The notes under the pieces were generated by a model. It saw only the letters and a list, made by a program, of their open reading frames with translations. It was not told the DNA's origin and did not search any database. DNA of 52,850 nt, taken from JBMYRH01 sp049602155 (GTDB lineage Bacteria; Myxococcota_A; UBA9042; PHBI01; JBMYRH01). Of this stretch, positions 34,911 to 44,879 are shown piece by piece. Position numbers and translations under genes: made by a program. Location: NCBI GenBank assembly GCA_049602155.1, contig JBMYRH010000037.1, positions 1-52,850 on the forward strand. Reading direction: 5' to 3'. The stretch's first letter is position 1. The number at the start of each line of letters is the position of its first letter.

Positions 34911-36832
34911 GGCTGAGGCTCCGATACGCGGCGCTCTGCGGGGCGCTCGCCCTGGCGGCGTCGCTTGTCGGGTGCAGCGCCACCGAGGGCGACGGGGCCG
35001 CGGAGGCGGCACCTGCCCCCGAGGCGAGCGAGTTCCCCTCTGGCCTCAGCGGCAAGGCTGACGTCTTCGGGCGCGCTCTGATCGGCATCGCGCAGCCGTA
35101 CAACGCAGATCTTGGGTTGAGTCTCCAGGAGGAGCGGCTGCGGACCGACATGGCCTTTCGACGACAGGTCGCTTGGGACATCGTGCAGCGCGTCATCGAT
35201 CCCGTGCCTCTCCTAGGCGTCGCGGAGCTCGGCGCAAGCAACGAGGAACTCGAGGTCGCCGAGGGAGACATCCCGACAGTGGCACGCTGGCAGACATGGT
35301 ACGGGGTCGAGGACTTCAAGCGCATGTTCCGCGAGCTCTACGGCAACCTCACCCCCGAAGAGCGGGCGGCGCGCACCCCATTCACCCCAGAGTCCATCGC
35401 TGAGATCGAGCGCTGGAACGCTGCCGCGCAAGAGCGCTCAGAGCGCTGGCCCCTTGACCGCTTCTTAAAGCACGTCAGCGAGCTCGGAGTGTGCCCCGAG
35501 GGCATGGAGGCCGAGGATTGCGCACAGAGCCTTCAGAGCAACTTCAGCGGCGCGACAAGCGGCAACGCGCGCATCACCTACAGCCCATCGACTATCCGGC
35601 ACCTACTTGAGAACTACGGCCCCATCCTGACGTGCTTGGAGGCCCTTGATCAGCTGGACCCGAACGCTACCCCAGAGAATGAGGACCAGAACTTCACCTA
35701 CTGCATGGAGAGCGAGTTCCCCGCGGACGCCGTCTTGACTAAGGCCCACTGGATTCGCTCGGACTTCAACCGCACGATGCCCGCGTTTGATACGGACGCG
35801 GCCGGGCTCTCACGCGTCATCGGGGAGACCAAGACAGCGGACTGGGCTGCGGGTGACCGACAGGTCGATCCGCTGGCTGACAAGATCGTCACCATTCGGC
35901 TCCGCAACGGAGATATGTACCGCTTGGCGGGCCTCCACATCATGACCAAGGAGCTCCGCCACTGGGTGTGGACGACCATGTGGTGGAGTGACCAGCCCGA
36001 CAGCGACTTTGGCGAAGACCGACCCGCGAGCGTCCAAGCGCTAGGTCCCGTCTGGGCGAACTACAAGATGGGCGTCGTAGTCGACTACAAAGAGGGAGAC
36101 GCAGACCCGAGCGCCCGCTTCCCTGACCAGCCGTCTTTGGCGGCCGCCCTTGGCGCGACACAGGGTGAGACGACGTGGCTCAGCAACCCCTACGTCGAGC
36201 ACGGCCGTGGGAATGCGCGCACGAACTGCATTGGCTGCCACCAGCACGGCGGGAGCACCCTTGGGCCGGACCTCGATGGTGACGGCACCCCGGACGCGCT
36301 CGACATCGAGCTCATCATCACAAACGACGTCCTCTACCCGCAGAACGGTCGCACGCAACAGCGCACCCTCTTCCCGACCGACTACCTTTGGTCGACTTTG
36401 CGGGTCGACAGCCTCGCGCAGGTCATCAAGACCGAGTCCGGCAACTTTGACTTCGCCGATGCGCAGCTCGCCGCAGACCGCGTCTCCCAGATCCTCGCGC
36501 TGCCGCGCGACCACTTCCAAGGGGCGGTGGAGTTCGACGCAAACTGCCGCGCGTGCCATGGCGCGGACGGGAAAGGAACGAGCGCAGCACCGGACCTCTA
36601 TGAGCGCGTCCCGACCCTCAGCGATGAGGAGCTCATCACGACGCTCATCTACGGACGTGACGGTGGGATGCCCGCTTGGGGACACTTCTCAGACCGCCAG
36701 CTCGCCGACATCTACGCCCACCTTCGTCAGACCTTCGTGCCTGTCGAGGAGGTTGATGAGGAGGACGAGGTCGACGAGGACAATGAAGAGCGTCCACGAG
36801 ACGACTCAGAGCGCTTCGACGACTTCGAGTAA
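34907..36832 (+). CDS. Two-haem c-type cytochrome lipoprotein
   Basis: A 641-residue exported lipoprotein: MRLRLRYAALCGALALAAS with lipobox LVGC, then a large middle region (about 40-430) of unknown fold. A haem motif CIGCH is at 441-445. A C-terminal class-I-like cytochrome c domain has CRACH at 547-551, with a GGMPAW methionine loop as likely axial ligand. The last ~30 residues are a very acidic EEVDEEDEVDED tail. It starts with GTG, overlapping the previous stop by 4 nt. The pair presumably forms an electron-transfer chain at the envelope. Its 3' end abuts the convergent TPR-like gene with no gap. Confidence 0.82.
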   Translation: MRLRLRYAALCGALALAASLVGCSATEGDGAAEAAPAPEASEFPSGLSGKADVFGRALIGIAQPYNADLGLSLQEERLRTDMAFRRQVAWDIVQRVIDPVPLLGVAELGASNEELEVAEGDIPTVARWQTWYGVEDFKRMFRELYGNLTPEERAARTPFTPESIAEIERWNAAAQERSERWPLDRFLKHVSELGVCPEGMEAEDCAQSLQSNFSGATSGNARITYSPSTIRHLLENYGPILTCLEALDQLDPNATPENEDQNFTYCMESEFPADAVLTKAHWIRSDFNRTMPAFDTDAAGLSRVIGETKTADWAAGDRQVDPLADKIVTIRLRNGDMYRLAGLHIMTKELRHWVWTTMWWSDQPDSDFGEDRPASVQALGPVWANYKMGVVVDYKEGDADPSARFPDQPSLAAALGATQGETTWLSNPYVEHGRGNARTNCIGCHQHGGSTLGPDLDGDGTPDALDIELIITNDVLYPQNGRTQQRTLFPTDYLWSTLRVDSLAQVIKTESGNFDFADAQLAADRVSQILALPRDHFQGAVEFDANCRACHGADGKGTSAAPDLYERVPTLSDEELITTLIYGRDGGMPAWGHFSDRQLADIYAHLRQTFVPVEEVDEEDEVDEDNEERPRDDSERFDDFE

Positions 36833-38374
36833 TCAGGGGCTGCTAGGCAACCCAGCCGCGAAGGTGTGCTCCCAAGGTCCCTCACAGACCCCCTCTGTCT
36901 CCTCAGCGATGCATCGCTCAAGGGCCTCGATGAGCCCCCATACGCGCCGCTGCTTCGACGAGTTCGCGTCGGTGTTCCAGCGTGTCTGGTGCCAGTAAAC
37001 TCGCAGCGCTCGAAGCGCCCGCGGCCTGTCGGTGTCTCGAAAGATCTCGCCCTGGCAGTAGAAGACATCCGGGTCTTGGACCTCTAGCACCTCCGCATGC
37101 CCGATCGCCTTCGCGGTCGCTTCACGGTCCCCCAGGTTGAAGTAATTCATGGCCAGGTAAATGTAGAGGCGTGGCTCGTTCTCGAAGCGCTTTGCTGAGC
37201 GCTTCAGGAGCGCATTGGAGCCCTCGAAGTCCTTGGCGTAGTGGGCCAAGACCCCTGCGAAGAAGCTCGCGACCTCATCCTCTGGGTGCGTCTTGACCCG
37301 GGCGCGCCACTCGGCGGCCTTGGCTTCATAGAAGTCCTCACGCACGTAGAAGGCCAGGATGCGCTTCATCGTCCCGGGGGAGTGGTCCCCGGCGGCGACG
37401 GCGGCCTCAAGGCGCTCGACAAATTCCTTGGTCTTGCCCTGGGCGTCGAGCACGACGCCCTCGAGAGGCGCCAAAGCCGACAACTCACCGAGCCCAGCCT
37501 TGGCGGCGTCCCAGACGGCGATCACCTCGGTGCCGCGATCGAGTTCGCTCCACGCCTCAAGCTCCACGGCGTAGGCCTTCACACACGACGGATCGATGTC
37601 CCGAATCGCGCCCGCCAACCGGGCCGCCGCGATGTGCCTCCCGGTCACCACGAACCCAGAGGCGATCGAGACAGCGCCGCAGGCGTCTGCGGCCGACAGG
37701 GTTGAGGTCGAGGCCGCCGAGGCGGCATCGGGCCCAAGCGTCATCGCCACGTGGACCAGCGCGCGCAGGGCGACAGGGAGCTCGGACCAACCCGCCCGGC
37801 GCACCAACTCAAACGCCTCGCGGCCTGCGCCTGCGTAGACCAACACTGGGACCACGCTGAGCAAGTCTTGGGGGCCTAGGTCGTCAGACTCCAGGAGGGG
37901 GAGCAGCGCCGTGCGCGCGCCATCACGATCCATCACATCGAGCCGCTCAGCGGCCTTCTTTCGAGCCACGATGAGCGCAGCGCGGGCTGCATCTGCGCCC
38001 TCGCCGCCCGCGGCCATATGGTCGCCAGCGGGGATACGCCAGGGCAACGCGAGCGTGCCAGCGGCTGTCAGCGCACGCTTCTGAGCACGCACAGAGGGGC
38101 AAGCGTCTCCGACCCAACAGCCGGCTGTATCACCCAAGTCCACGGGAGCTGCGCAGCCCTTGGCTTCACGGTGAGAGAGGACCAGCTCACAGCCTCCACC
38201 CTTGAGCTTCACACGAGCGGTGTCCCGCTCGATCGGCACCGCGTCGATGTCGAGCCCGCTGAGCGCCTTGGCCCAGCGCAGCATCTTCGGGGCCGCGTCT
38301 GCGCCGAGGACGGCGGCAGGCGGAGAAGCCGTGGTGACCAACAACGCGGCCAGGACCGGGAGAAACGCACTCAC
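36833..38374 (-). CDS. Exported TPR-like protein, minus-cassette copy
   Basis: A 513-residue exported protein. Its GTG start at 38374 overlaps the stop of the upstream membrane gene by 4 nt (GTGA), and the first ~25 residues form a signal peptide. The rest is helical and TPR-like: the C-terminal half has RLYIYLAMNYFNLGDRE and EVLEVQDPDVFYCQGEIFRDTDRPRAL. It has a full-length paralog at 43338-44864, and both are encoded behind a paralogous membrane protein. Conserved Cys (GGGCELVLSH, GCWVGDAC, CIAE...CEGPW) occur in both. Function unknown; it is probably a periplasmic scaffold for the membrane protein. Confidence 0.78.
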   Translation of the reverse strand: MSAFLPVLAALLVTTASPPAAVLGADAAPKMLRWAKALSGLDIDAVPIERDTARVKLKGGGCELVLSHREAKGCAAPVDLGDTAGCWVGDACPSVRAQKRALTAAGTLALPWRIPAGDHMAAGGEGADAARAALIVARKKAAERLDVMDRDGARTALLPLLESDDLGPQDLLSVVPVLVYAGAGREAFELVRRAGWSELPVALRALVHVAMTLGPDAASAASTSTLSAADACGAVSIASGFVVTGRHIAAARLAGAIRDIDPSCVKAYAVELEAWSELDRGTEVIAVWDAAKAGLGELSALAPLEGVVLDAQGKTKEFVERLEAAVAAGDHSPGTMKRILAFYVREDFYEAKAAEWRARVKTHPEDEVASFFAGVLAHYAKDFEGSNALLKRSAKRFENEPRLYIYLAMNYFNLGDREATAKAIGHAEVLEVQDPDVFYCQGEIFRDTDRPRALRALRVYWHQTRWNTDANSSKQRRVWGLIEALERCIAEETEGVCEGPWEHTFAAGLPSSP

Positions 38375-40734
38375 GGTTGGACGGTAGCAGCTCGACCGAC
38401 CACGCGCCACAGGCCGACCTCGAAGTGTGGCTCCGGACCGTAGTAGCCGAGCTCTTGGTGCAGGGGGTTTCCGAAGTTGGTCTCGCGCGCTGTCCACACA
38501 GGGTCAAGTCGATAGGCACGATGGACAGCTGCGCATGGGGCCAACAGCCCCGTCTCGTCGGTCTGAGACCGGAGCAAGCGAGCATGGCAGGAGGTCCCCT
38601 GGAAGTAGAACACGGGCCGCTCCCCGTCGACCCAACGATCGAGATCACCGAGCGCCGCGATCATCCCGTCTTCAAAGAGGTAGCTAGGTATGTGTCGGTG
38701 GGTGAAGTGCCCGGGGGGATCAGGCGCATCGCTGTTCGCGAGAGCCGCCAAGACGTAGCCACCCTCCCCTGGCATCGCGTCGCGTACCGCATCGTAGAGC
38801 CGTTGTTGCGTGTCCTCGTTCGTGGGCGCCCAGAGCGTCGGTACGGTCGCGAGGCACCCCATCGCCCACATGAGGGCCGCGACGATGGCCAAGCGCCGAC
38901 GCGAGGCCGCCAGGGCCGCCACCCCGAGCGCCGCCGGGAGCGACCAAGCCAGCACGACGACGATGTGCAGGCGAGGCATGGACGCTGCGGACAGGTCCAC
39001 AGCGTACACATACACCCACGCCAGCCCCCCGATCAGGAGCGTCACCGTCACACCGCGCACCCCACGGACCATGAGCCCCAGCAGCGCCAAAGGCCCCAAC
39101 ACGGTCGGGACCAACCGCGGGTCAAAGAGCGCATTGTTACCTAACACTTGAAGGAGGCGCTCCCCTGTGACGGCCTTCCCCAAGTGCAGGCTCTGCACCC
39201 CAACCTCCCAATCGATCACCTGCTGGATGAAGACCAGCTGAACGGTGGCCACCCCGACGAGGGGGAGCAACACAGCCGCAGTCATGCGCCAGCGCTCCCA
39301 CGGGCGCGCCAGCGCTAGCCAAATCCCAGGGCCAATCACCGCCATCTCAGGGCGAGAGAGCACGACGAACGCCACCCCGGAGAAGGTGATGACGGCACCG
39401 AGGGCACCTCGAAGCCGCTGCCAAGCGAGGAGCCCAGCCCAGAGCGCGAACAGGATAGGGACCAAGTTGCTCTCCGTCGCGTCGGACTTCACGAGCATCG
39501 GCGTTAAGGCGAGGGAGGCAGCCCAAGCGGGACCGAGCCACGAGAGGCGCGCCGGAGCGGCGCGCAGGAGCCCCATCCCGGCCACGTACGCCAGGGGTAA
39601 GGTCATCACGCCGAGCACGCGGTGCGTCGCGAGCATCACATCGTGGTCGGCCCCGAAGACCTGAAAGACGAGGTGATGAAGCGTCGTGGTCCCCGCGCCA
39701 TAGCGCGGCATCAAGAGCTCGTCAGCGTACCGAACGAGCTGGTACCCGATCCCCATCTCGACCAACCGCCCCTCGATCACGAAGCGCAGGGCAGCGCCAG
39801 CGGCGAGGACCCCCAATACAACGCGTTGGCCCCGTAGGTCTGCCACGCAGAGCCGCGCCAACGGGACAAGGCCGACAAGCAGCCCGAGGAGTGTCACCAA
39901 GACCAAGGCGATCAGCGCGGTGTGGAGGGGCGGACGCTCTCCGGTCGCGAGGGCATCGCCGGCGCTCAACCGGAGGCGCCCGTCATCGGCGGAGAGGACC
40001 GCCGCGTGCACGCGGCGCGCGAGATCAGGTGGATCGGTCACACCACCGACGCCGCGCACGTAGAAGCTGGCTGTGACCTCACGGGGATCGCTTTGACGGG
40101 CCGCTCTGTTCCGAAGCTCCACGACCGCCTCGGCCGGGTCGCCGCTGTCCATCCGCAAGACATAGCGGACCAGCTCGGGCGTGACATCGACGCGCAGCAA
40201 ACGCCCTCGAAGCTCAGTGTCACTCGCGAGCATGCCCCCAAAGCGCTCTGAGAGGCCGCCCCCCGCCTCGGGGGTCTCTGTGACCACCTCGGCATCGTCA
40301 GCGACCGTGACCTCGGGCAGCTTGACCTTGATCGCCTTGAAGGGCGACGGCGGGCCTCGCGCCGCGATCCGTGCGCGCACGCCCTCGACGAGTGCCTCGC
40401 CCGGGGGGCCGCCGGCGCTGACTCTCACGGTGATGGCGAACGGTGGTGCCACGACGGCGCCCGCACGGGCGCTCTCGGGGTGGGTCAGGACGAGGCAAAG
40501 TGGGGCCTCGTCGCAGCCGGTGGGTGCCGGCCCTGACTTGGGTCCGTAGAGCACCTCGACGCGATCTTGCGGGACCGAGATCGCGCGCCGAGACCAGCCG
40601 TCGGGCAGCTCGCCGTTCGCGGGCGCAGTGACCTGTGAAAAGACAGCCTCATGCCCTGGTGAGATCGCCCAACCACCGCCGGACAGACCGAGGACTATCG
40701 AGGTCATCATCGCGAGCGCCAGGCCCCCCCCCAT
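38371..40734 (-). CDS. Polytopic GT-C-like membrane protein, minus-cassette copy
   Basis: A 787-residue membrane protein. A signal-like N-terminus and a soluble beta-rich domain (about 30-280, with PGHEAVFSQV, GELPDGW and YGPKSG) are followed by about eleven helices with VRYADELLMPRYG between them, then a soluble C-terminal domain (about 650-787, ending ELGYYGPEPHFEVGLWRV). Polytopic topology with a short acidic loop near the first helices recalls GT-C glycosyltransferases, but no decisive motif was seen. The start is uncertain: GTG 40782 or ATG 40734. The paralog at 40984 shares order and several motifs. It is coupled to the TPR-like gene by a 4-nt overlap. Confidence 0.72.
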   Translation of the reverse strand: MGGGLALAMMTSIVLGLSGGGWAISPGHEAVFSQVTAPANGELPDGWSRRAISVPQDRVEVLYGPKSGPAPTGCDEAPLCLVLTHPESARAGAVVAPPFAITVRVSAGGPPGEALVEGVRARIAARGPPSPFKAIKVKLPEVTVADDAEVVTETPEAGGGLSERFGGMLASDTELRGRLLRVDVTPELVRYVLRMDSGDPAEAVVELRNRAARQSDPREVTASFYVRGVGGVTDPPDLARRVHAAVLSADDGRLRLSAGDALATGERPPLHTALIALVLVTLLGLLVGLVPLARLCVADLRGQRVVLGVLAAGAALRFVIEGRLVEMGIGYQLVRYADELLMPRYGAGTTTLHHLVFQVFGADHDVMLATHRVLGVMTLPLAYVAGMGLLRAAPARLSWLGPAWAASLALTPMLVKSDATESNLVPILFALWAGLLAWQRLRGALGAVITFSGVAFVVLSRPEMAVIGPGIWLALARPWERWRMTAAVLLPLVGVATVQLVFIQQVIDWEVGVQSLHLGKAVTGERLLQVLGNNALFDPRLVPTVLGPLALLGLMVRGVRGVTVTLLIGGLAWVYVYAVDLSAASMPRLHIVVVLAWSLPAALGVAALAASRRRLAIVAALMWAMGCLATVPTLWAPTNEDTQQRLYDAVRDAMPGEGGYVLAALANSDAPDPPGHFTHRHIPSYLFEDGMIAALGDLDRWVDGERPVFYFQGTSCHARLLRSQTDETGLLAPCAAVHRAYRLDPVWTARETNFGNPLHQELGYYGPEPHFEVGLWRVVGRAATVQP

Positions 40735-40983
40735 CACGCCACACCGCCAGTATAGGGGCCACGCTCCCTCGATGAGGCACACTCAGGTGCACACCCACGC
40801 AGAGCGCGCCCGAGAGTGACCCTGAGCAGGAGCCGGGGTTGAGAGGCCAGAACGAGCTTCACGGGGAACACACTCCAAGGGTCACGCGAGTACAGCCAGC
40901 GTAGCCGCCCCGCACCTGGGTGCCAAACCCCCTCGACGCTCCTGCCATGCCCAGCGACCTCCCATCGAGGCCGTCACGGGCCG
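40735..40983. other. Shared intergenic region of the head-to-head duplicated cassettes
   Basis: About 200-250 bp between the two divergent membrane-protein genes. It contains GGTGCAC (near 40786) similar to the arms of the palindrome at 6936, but no clear promoter pair. Any reading frame here is short and unsupported. The region is the expected divergent control point for both cassettes. Confidence 0.3.
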
Positions 40984-43341
40984 ATGCCCCGCCCGCTTCC
41001 TCTCGAAAAGGCCCTCTCCACAGAAATTTCCAGCTATGCTCCTCACGTGTTGACCACCCTCGCAATCGCGCTCGCCATCCTGCAAGCCACGGCCGGGCCG
41101 AGCGCCGTCCTAGAGCCAGGCCATGAGGCCAAGTTGCTGCAGGCGATGACCCCAGCGTCGGGCGAGCTCCCCGAGGGGTGGGCGCTCCTGGCCGTTCGGG
41201 TCGAGGCCGATCGCGTCGAGGCGGTCTACGGCCCTCAGGCGGACACCGAGCCGCCCTGCGACGAAGCCTCGCTGTGCGTGACGTTGCGTCACCCCAGCGA
41301 GGGTGTCGAAGCCTTCGGGTTCTTCGCGCTTGGCATCACAGGGCTGGCCCCGACTCAAGCTCCGAGGGTCGCCCCTGGTGTCCGCGCACGCCTCGACACC
41401 GCGATGGCACGCGATCCATGGAAGCGCCTCGCCCCCCCAGAGCCCGAGGCAATCCCGCCTCCGACGCTCCCCCCTACCGAGGCCGCGTTCCGCGCTCTCC
41501 TCAGCAGTGAGCCCGAGCTACTCGACCGGGTGCTTCAGGTGACCGTCACCGCGCAGTCCGCCGCCCTGCGCCTGCGCACCGATGGTGGCCCAGAGCTGAC
41601 CGTCCGACTCTCAGATCGCCCTCACCATCTCTCCAACCCAGCCGAGACCACCCAGAGTTTCCACGTGCGCTTCGAGGGTGGCTTGGTGCAACCACCAGAC
41701 CTCCCGAGCCGCGTCATGGCTGCGCTGCGGGCTGCAGACGTCGGAGCGCTGCGGCTCTCCGCGGCCCCGACCTTCGAGGACCACACGGGGACGTGGCTGC
41801 ACACCGTCCTCTGGTGGCTGGCATCCGGGTTGCTCTTGGCGCTGCTGCTCGCCCTCCCAGGCGTCGCCCGGGCCACAGTCACAACCCTGGGTAAGGATCC
41901 CGTGACCTGGGGGATCATCGCGGCGGGCGTTGCCCTCCGCCTCGCCCTCCCCGGCCGCATGATCGAGTTCGGCATCGGCGTCTTGCTCACGGATTATGCA
42001 GAGCACCTCATCATGCCTCGCTATGGGCCCGCGGTGCCGACGCTTCACCACGCTCTCTTTGCGCTCTTTGGCACGGACCACAACGTCATCGTCGCATGTC
42101 ATCGCGTCATGGGCTGCCTCATGCTCCCAGTGGCCTGTGCCGCCGGCCTGCACCTCTTCAGAGAGCGCCGAGCCACCTCTGCGTGGCTCGCCCCGCTCTG
42201 GGCCTTTGGTCTGGCATTCACCCCCATGCTGCTGCGCGCAGAGGCGACCGAGAGCAACCTGCAGCCCGCGCTCTTCGCGTTCTGGGTGGCCCTCCTCGGC
42301 TGGCTCGCATGCGGTGGATGGGTTCGGCACGTCGCCCTGCTCGGTGGCCTGGGCTTCACGATGCTCGCGCGCCCCGAGCTCGTCCTCATCGCACCCGCAG
42401 CGTGGCTCCTGCTCTGCCGCCCTTGGCGCGACGCACCTCGGTCATTCGCCCTGCTCTCCGCCACCTTGCTGCTCCTCGCCCCCTGGCAGTTCGCCCATGT
42501 CCTCCAGCGCACGGCGTGGGAGGTCGGCGCCTCGAGCTTGGCCTTCGACGAGGCGTTCTTTCGCTACCACCTCTGGGTGCATTTGGGAGAGACAGCCCTC
42601 ATCGAACCTCGAATCGCGCCACTCATGACCACACTCCTAGGCCTCGCCGGTCTCCTCATCGCCGGTGCTGAGCGTCAGCGCCTTTGGCTCCTCGCCCTGG
42701 GCGGCCTCGCCTGGATCGGCGTCTACGCCGTGGACCTCTCCAGCGCCTCTGCGCCGCGCCTCCATGTCGCCGGGCTCCAGGCCTGGACCCTCGTGGCCGC
42801 CGCCAGCATCGCCTCTCTCAGTCGAGGCGACATCAAGCGCCTCGCGGTGATCTGTGCCCTGTGGCTCGCCTCGGCAGCTTACACGGTCCCCTGGCTTTGG
42901 GCGGCGACCAATGAAGACACGGAGGAGACGCTACTTCAGCGCCTCGAAGCCAGCGCCTTGGGCGACCCTCCGCCGATCATCGCCACGCTCCACCACGTCG
43001 ATGCACCTGAAGAGCAGGGCCACGGCACTCATCGCTACTTTCCACATTACCGCTTCGCGGACGGCTCGGTGATCCCGCTCGGTCAGATCGCCGAACACCT
43101 CCATGGCGACCGAGAGGTCCTGCTCTACCAAGGTGTGAACTGCTACGCAGCGCTCGACCGCGACGAGCGTGGGGGCTCAGGCCTCCTCTCAGCCTGCCGT
43201 GAGGTCCACCAGAGGCTCGACCTTGAGCCTGTATGGGTCGATGATATCCCCAATCGTGGCAACCCACGCTTCCAGGAACTCGGCTACTATGGCCCCGAAC
43301 CGACGCTGCAGGTCGGTGTATGGCGCGTAAGAGGACAATGA
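40984..43341 (+). CDS. Polytopic GT-C-like membrane protein, plus-cassette copy
   Basis: A 785-residue membrane protein paralogous to the one at 38371-40734, with the same order: LEPGHEAKLLQ, GELPEGW, YGPQAD, LCVTLRHPSE, then several helices with DYAEHLIMPRYG, and a C-terminal soluble region ending ELGYYGPEPTLQVGVWRV. The two copies align along their whole length at roughly half identity by eye, so the duplication is old. The start is uncertain (ATG 40984, or GTG 41047 without a Shine-Dalgarno). The stop overlaps the TPR-like gene by 4 nt, as in the minus copy. Confidence 0.72.
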   Translation: MPRPLPLEKALSTEISSYAPHVLTTLAIALAILQATAGPSAVLEPGHEAKLLQAMTPASGELPEGWALLAVRVEADRVEAVYGPQADTEPPCDEASLCVTLRHPSEGVEAFGFFALGITGLAPTQAPRVAPGVRARLDTAMARDPWKRLAPPEPEAIPPPTLPPTEAAFRALLSSEPELLDRVLQVTVTAQSAALRLRTDGGPELTVRLSDRPHHLSNPAETTQSFHVRFEGGLVQPPDLPSRVMAALRAADVGALRLSAAPTFEDHTGTWLHTVLWWLASGLLLALLLALPGVARATVTTLGKDPVTWGIIAAGVALRLALPGRMIEFGIGVLLTDYAEHLIMPRYGPAVPTLHHALFALFGTDHNVIVACHRVMGCLMLPVACAAGLHLFRERRATSAWLAPLWAFGLAFTPMLLRAEATESNLQPALFAFWVALLGWLACGGWVRHVALLGGLGFTMLARPELVLIAPAAWLLLCRPWRDAPRSFALLSATLLLLAPWQFAHVLQRTAWEVGASSLAFDEAFFRYHLWVHLGETALIEPRIAPLMTTLLGLAGLLIAGAERQRLWLLALGGLAWIGVYAVDLSSASAPRLHVAGLQAWTLVAAASIASLSRGDIKRLAVICALWLASAAYTVPWLWAATNEDTEETLLQRLEASALGDPPPIIATLHHVDAPEEQGHGTHRYFPHYRFADGSVIPLGQIAEHLHGDREVLLYQGVNCYAALDRDERGGSGLLSACREVHQRLDLEPVWVDDIPNRGNPRFQELGYYGPEPTLQVGVWRVRGQ

Positions 43342-44864
43342 CTCACTCTCGACTCACCACCAGCTTTTGCCTCCTCGGCGTCCTCTTTGCGAGCCCCGAC
43401 GCACACGCAGGGCATGTCTTAGGCCCCGAGGCTGAGCGACCTGTGATGGGCTGGTTAGCCAAGACCGGGCTCGCGCTCGATGGTGTGGACATCGCGCGCG
43501 GCGTCGTGACCGCTCGGGCAGGGAGCTGCACCGTCACCTTAGCGCACCCCAGCGCGACCCCCTGCGAAGGAGGGCGCCTCGCGGGGAACATCCGCGTCTG
43601 TCGAGATGGCAAAGGCTGCCCGAGCGACAGAGCGCTCGAGAAGGCCGGCGAACTCACCCTGCCTTGGCGTGCCGCAGAGCGTGACACTTCGGACACGTCA
43701 GACGAGGCAAGGAGCGCCATTCGAAGCGCCAAGGTAGAGGCCCAGCGGCGCTTCGACATCGGCCAACTTGAGAGGGCGCGTGACGCACTCTTGCCCCTCT
43801 TGGAGGTGACCGCACATCACCCGATGGAGATCCTCGATGCGCTCGTCGCGCTGACCGGCCTAGGGGGTAACGCGCGAGTCATGGGGGCCCTCAATAGCGG
43901 CAGCCTGGCCGAACTCCCACTGGCCCTGCGCGCTGCCCTCACCATCGCTGCACAACAGGGGCCAGCCATCGGGGCCGACAGCTTGACGGCCACACTGACC
44001 CCGGACATGGCCTGCGACGCGACCGGCTTCGCCGCCGGCCTTGAGGTGGTGCATGGGCACGACGCGGCGACCCGCCTGACCCGGACCATCCGCGCGCAGG
44101 CCCCAGAGTGCTTCGAGGCGTACGCCCTCGAAGCAGAGATGCTCTCCACATTGAGGCGCCATGAGGCCACGAACGCTGTCATCAAGGAGGCCATCACCCG
44201 CTTCGCCGAGCACCCTGGCGTAGCGCGCCTTGAGGAGCTCGCTCTGGGGAGCAAGGGAGACGAAGCCGGGCTCATCGCCCTCTACGAGAAGCGCCTCGCC
44301 GCCGGGGACCGCAGCCCTGGCTTGTTCAGCGTGCTCTTCTCTCACTACGTGAAGCATGGCGTGATGAAGGACCGCGTCGCGCGCTACATGGCGCGGGCCA
44401 AGGCCGATGAAAACGATGACGTCGGCGCATTGGTCGCGGGTGTCCTCTTGCACTACGAAAAGCAGTTCGCCCGCTCAAACGCCCTCGTCGAGCGTGCCGC
44501 ACCGACCTTCCCAGAGGAGCCTCGGGTCTACATCTACCAAGCGATGAACCACTTCAATTTGGGTGACCGCGAGAAGGCAGAGGCCTTCATCGCTCAGGCC
44601 GAGGCGCTGGCTGCGCCAGACCCCGACGTCTACTACTGCGTCGGCGAAATCTATCGGGACAGCGACCGCGCCAAAGCCCTGGAGGCCTTAGAGGTCTACT
44701 GGCATATGACCGCCGTCAGCGGGGGCGACATCAGCGAAAAGCAGGCTCGTGTACGTGGTATGATGCGCGCTATCGCCACATGCCAACGAGACAACACGCC
44801 CGCCCCTTGCCCGGGCCCCTTCGAGCACAGTTTTGGCTCGGCGGCGCCTGCTGCAGCCCCTTAG
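43338..44864 (+). CDS. Exported TPR-like protein, plus-cassette copy
   Basis: A 508-residue exported protein starting at ATG 43338 inside the previous stop (ATGA), with GAGG just before it. The frame could begin at 43320, but the later start gives MTHSRLTTSFCLLGVLFAS, a better signal peptide. It is homologous along its length to the minus-cassette protein, for example RVYIYQAMNHFNLGDREKA against RLYIYLAMNYFNLGDRE, and DPDVYYCVGEIYRDSDRAK against DPDVFYCQGEIFRDTDR. Helical TPR-like pairs predominate. It lies 15 nt before a beta-barrel-like gene. Confidence 0.78.
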   Translation: MTHSRLTTSFCLLGVLFASPDAHAGHVLGPEAERPVMGWLAKTGLALDGVDIARGVVTARAGSCTVTLAHPSATPCEGGRLAGNIRVCRDGKGCPSDRALEKAGELTLPWRAAERDTSDTSDEARSAIRSAKVEAQRRFDIGQLERARDALLPLLEVTAHHPMEILDALVALTGLGGNARVMGALNSGSLAELPLALRAALTIAAQQGPAIGADSLTATLTPDMACDATGFAAGLEVVHGHDAATRLTRTIRAQAPECFEAYALEAEMLSTLRRHEATNAVIKEAITRFAEHPGVARLEELALGSKGDEAGLIALYEKRLAAGDRSPGLFSVLFSHYVKHGVMKDRVARYMARAKADENDDVGALVAGVLLHYEKQFARSNALVERAAPTFPEEPRVYIYQAMNHFNLGDREKAEAFIAQAEALAAPDPDVYYCVGEIYRDSDRAKALEALEVYWHMTAVSGGDISEKQARVRGMMRAIATCQRDNTPAPCPGPFEHSFGSAAPAAAP

Positions 44865-44879
44865 CACCCAAGGCTTTCC

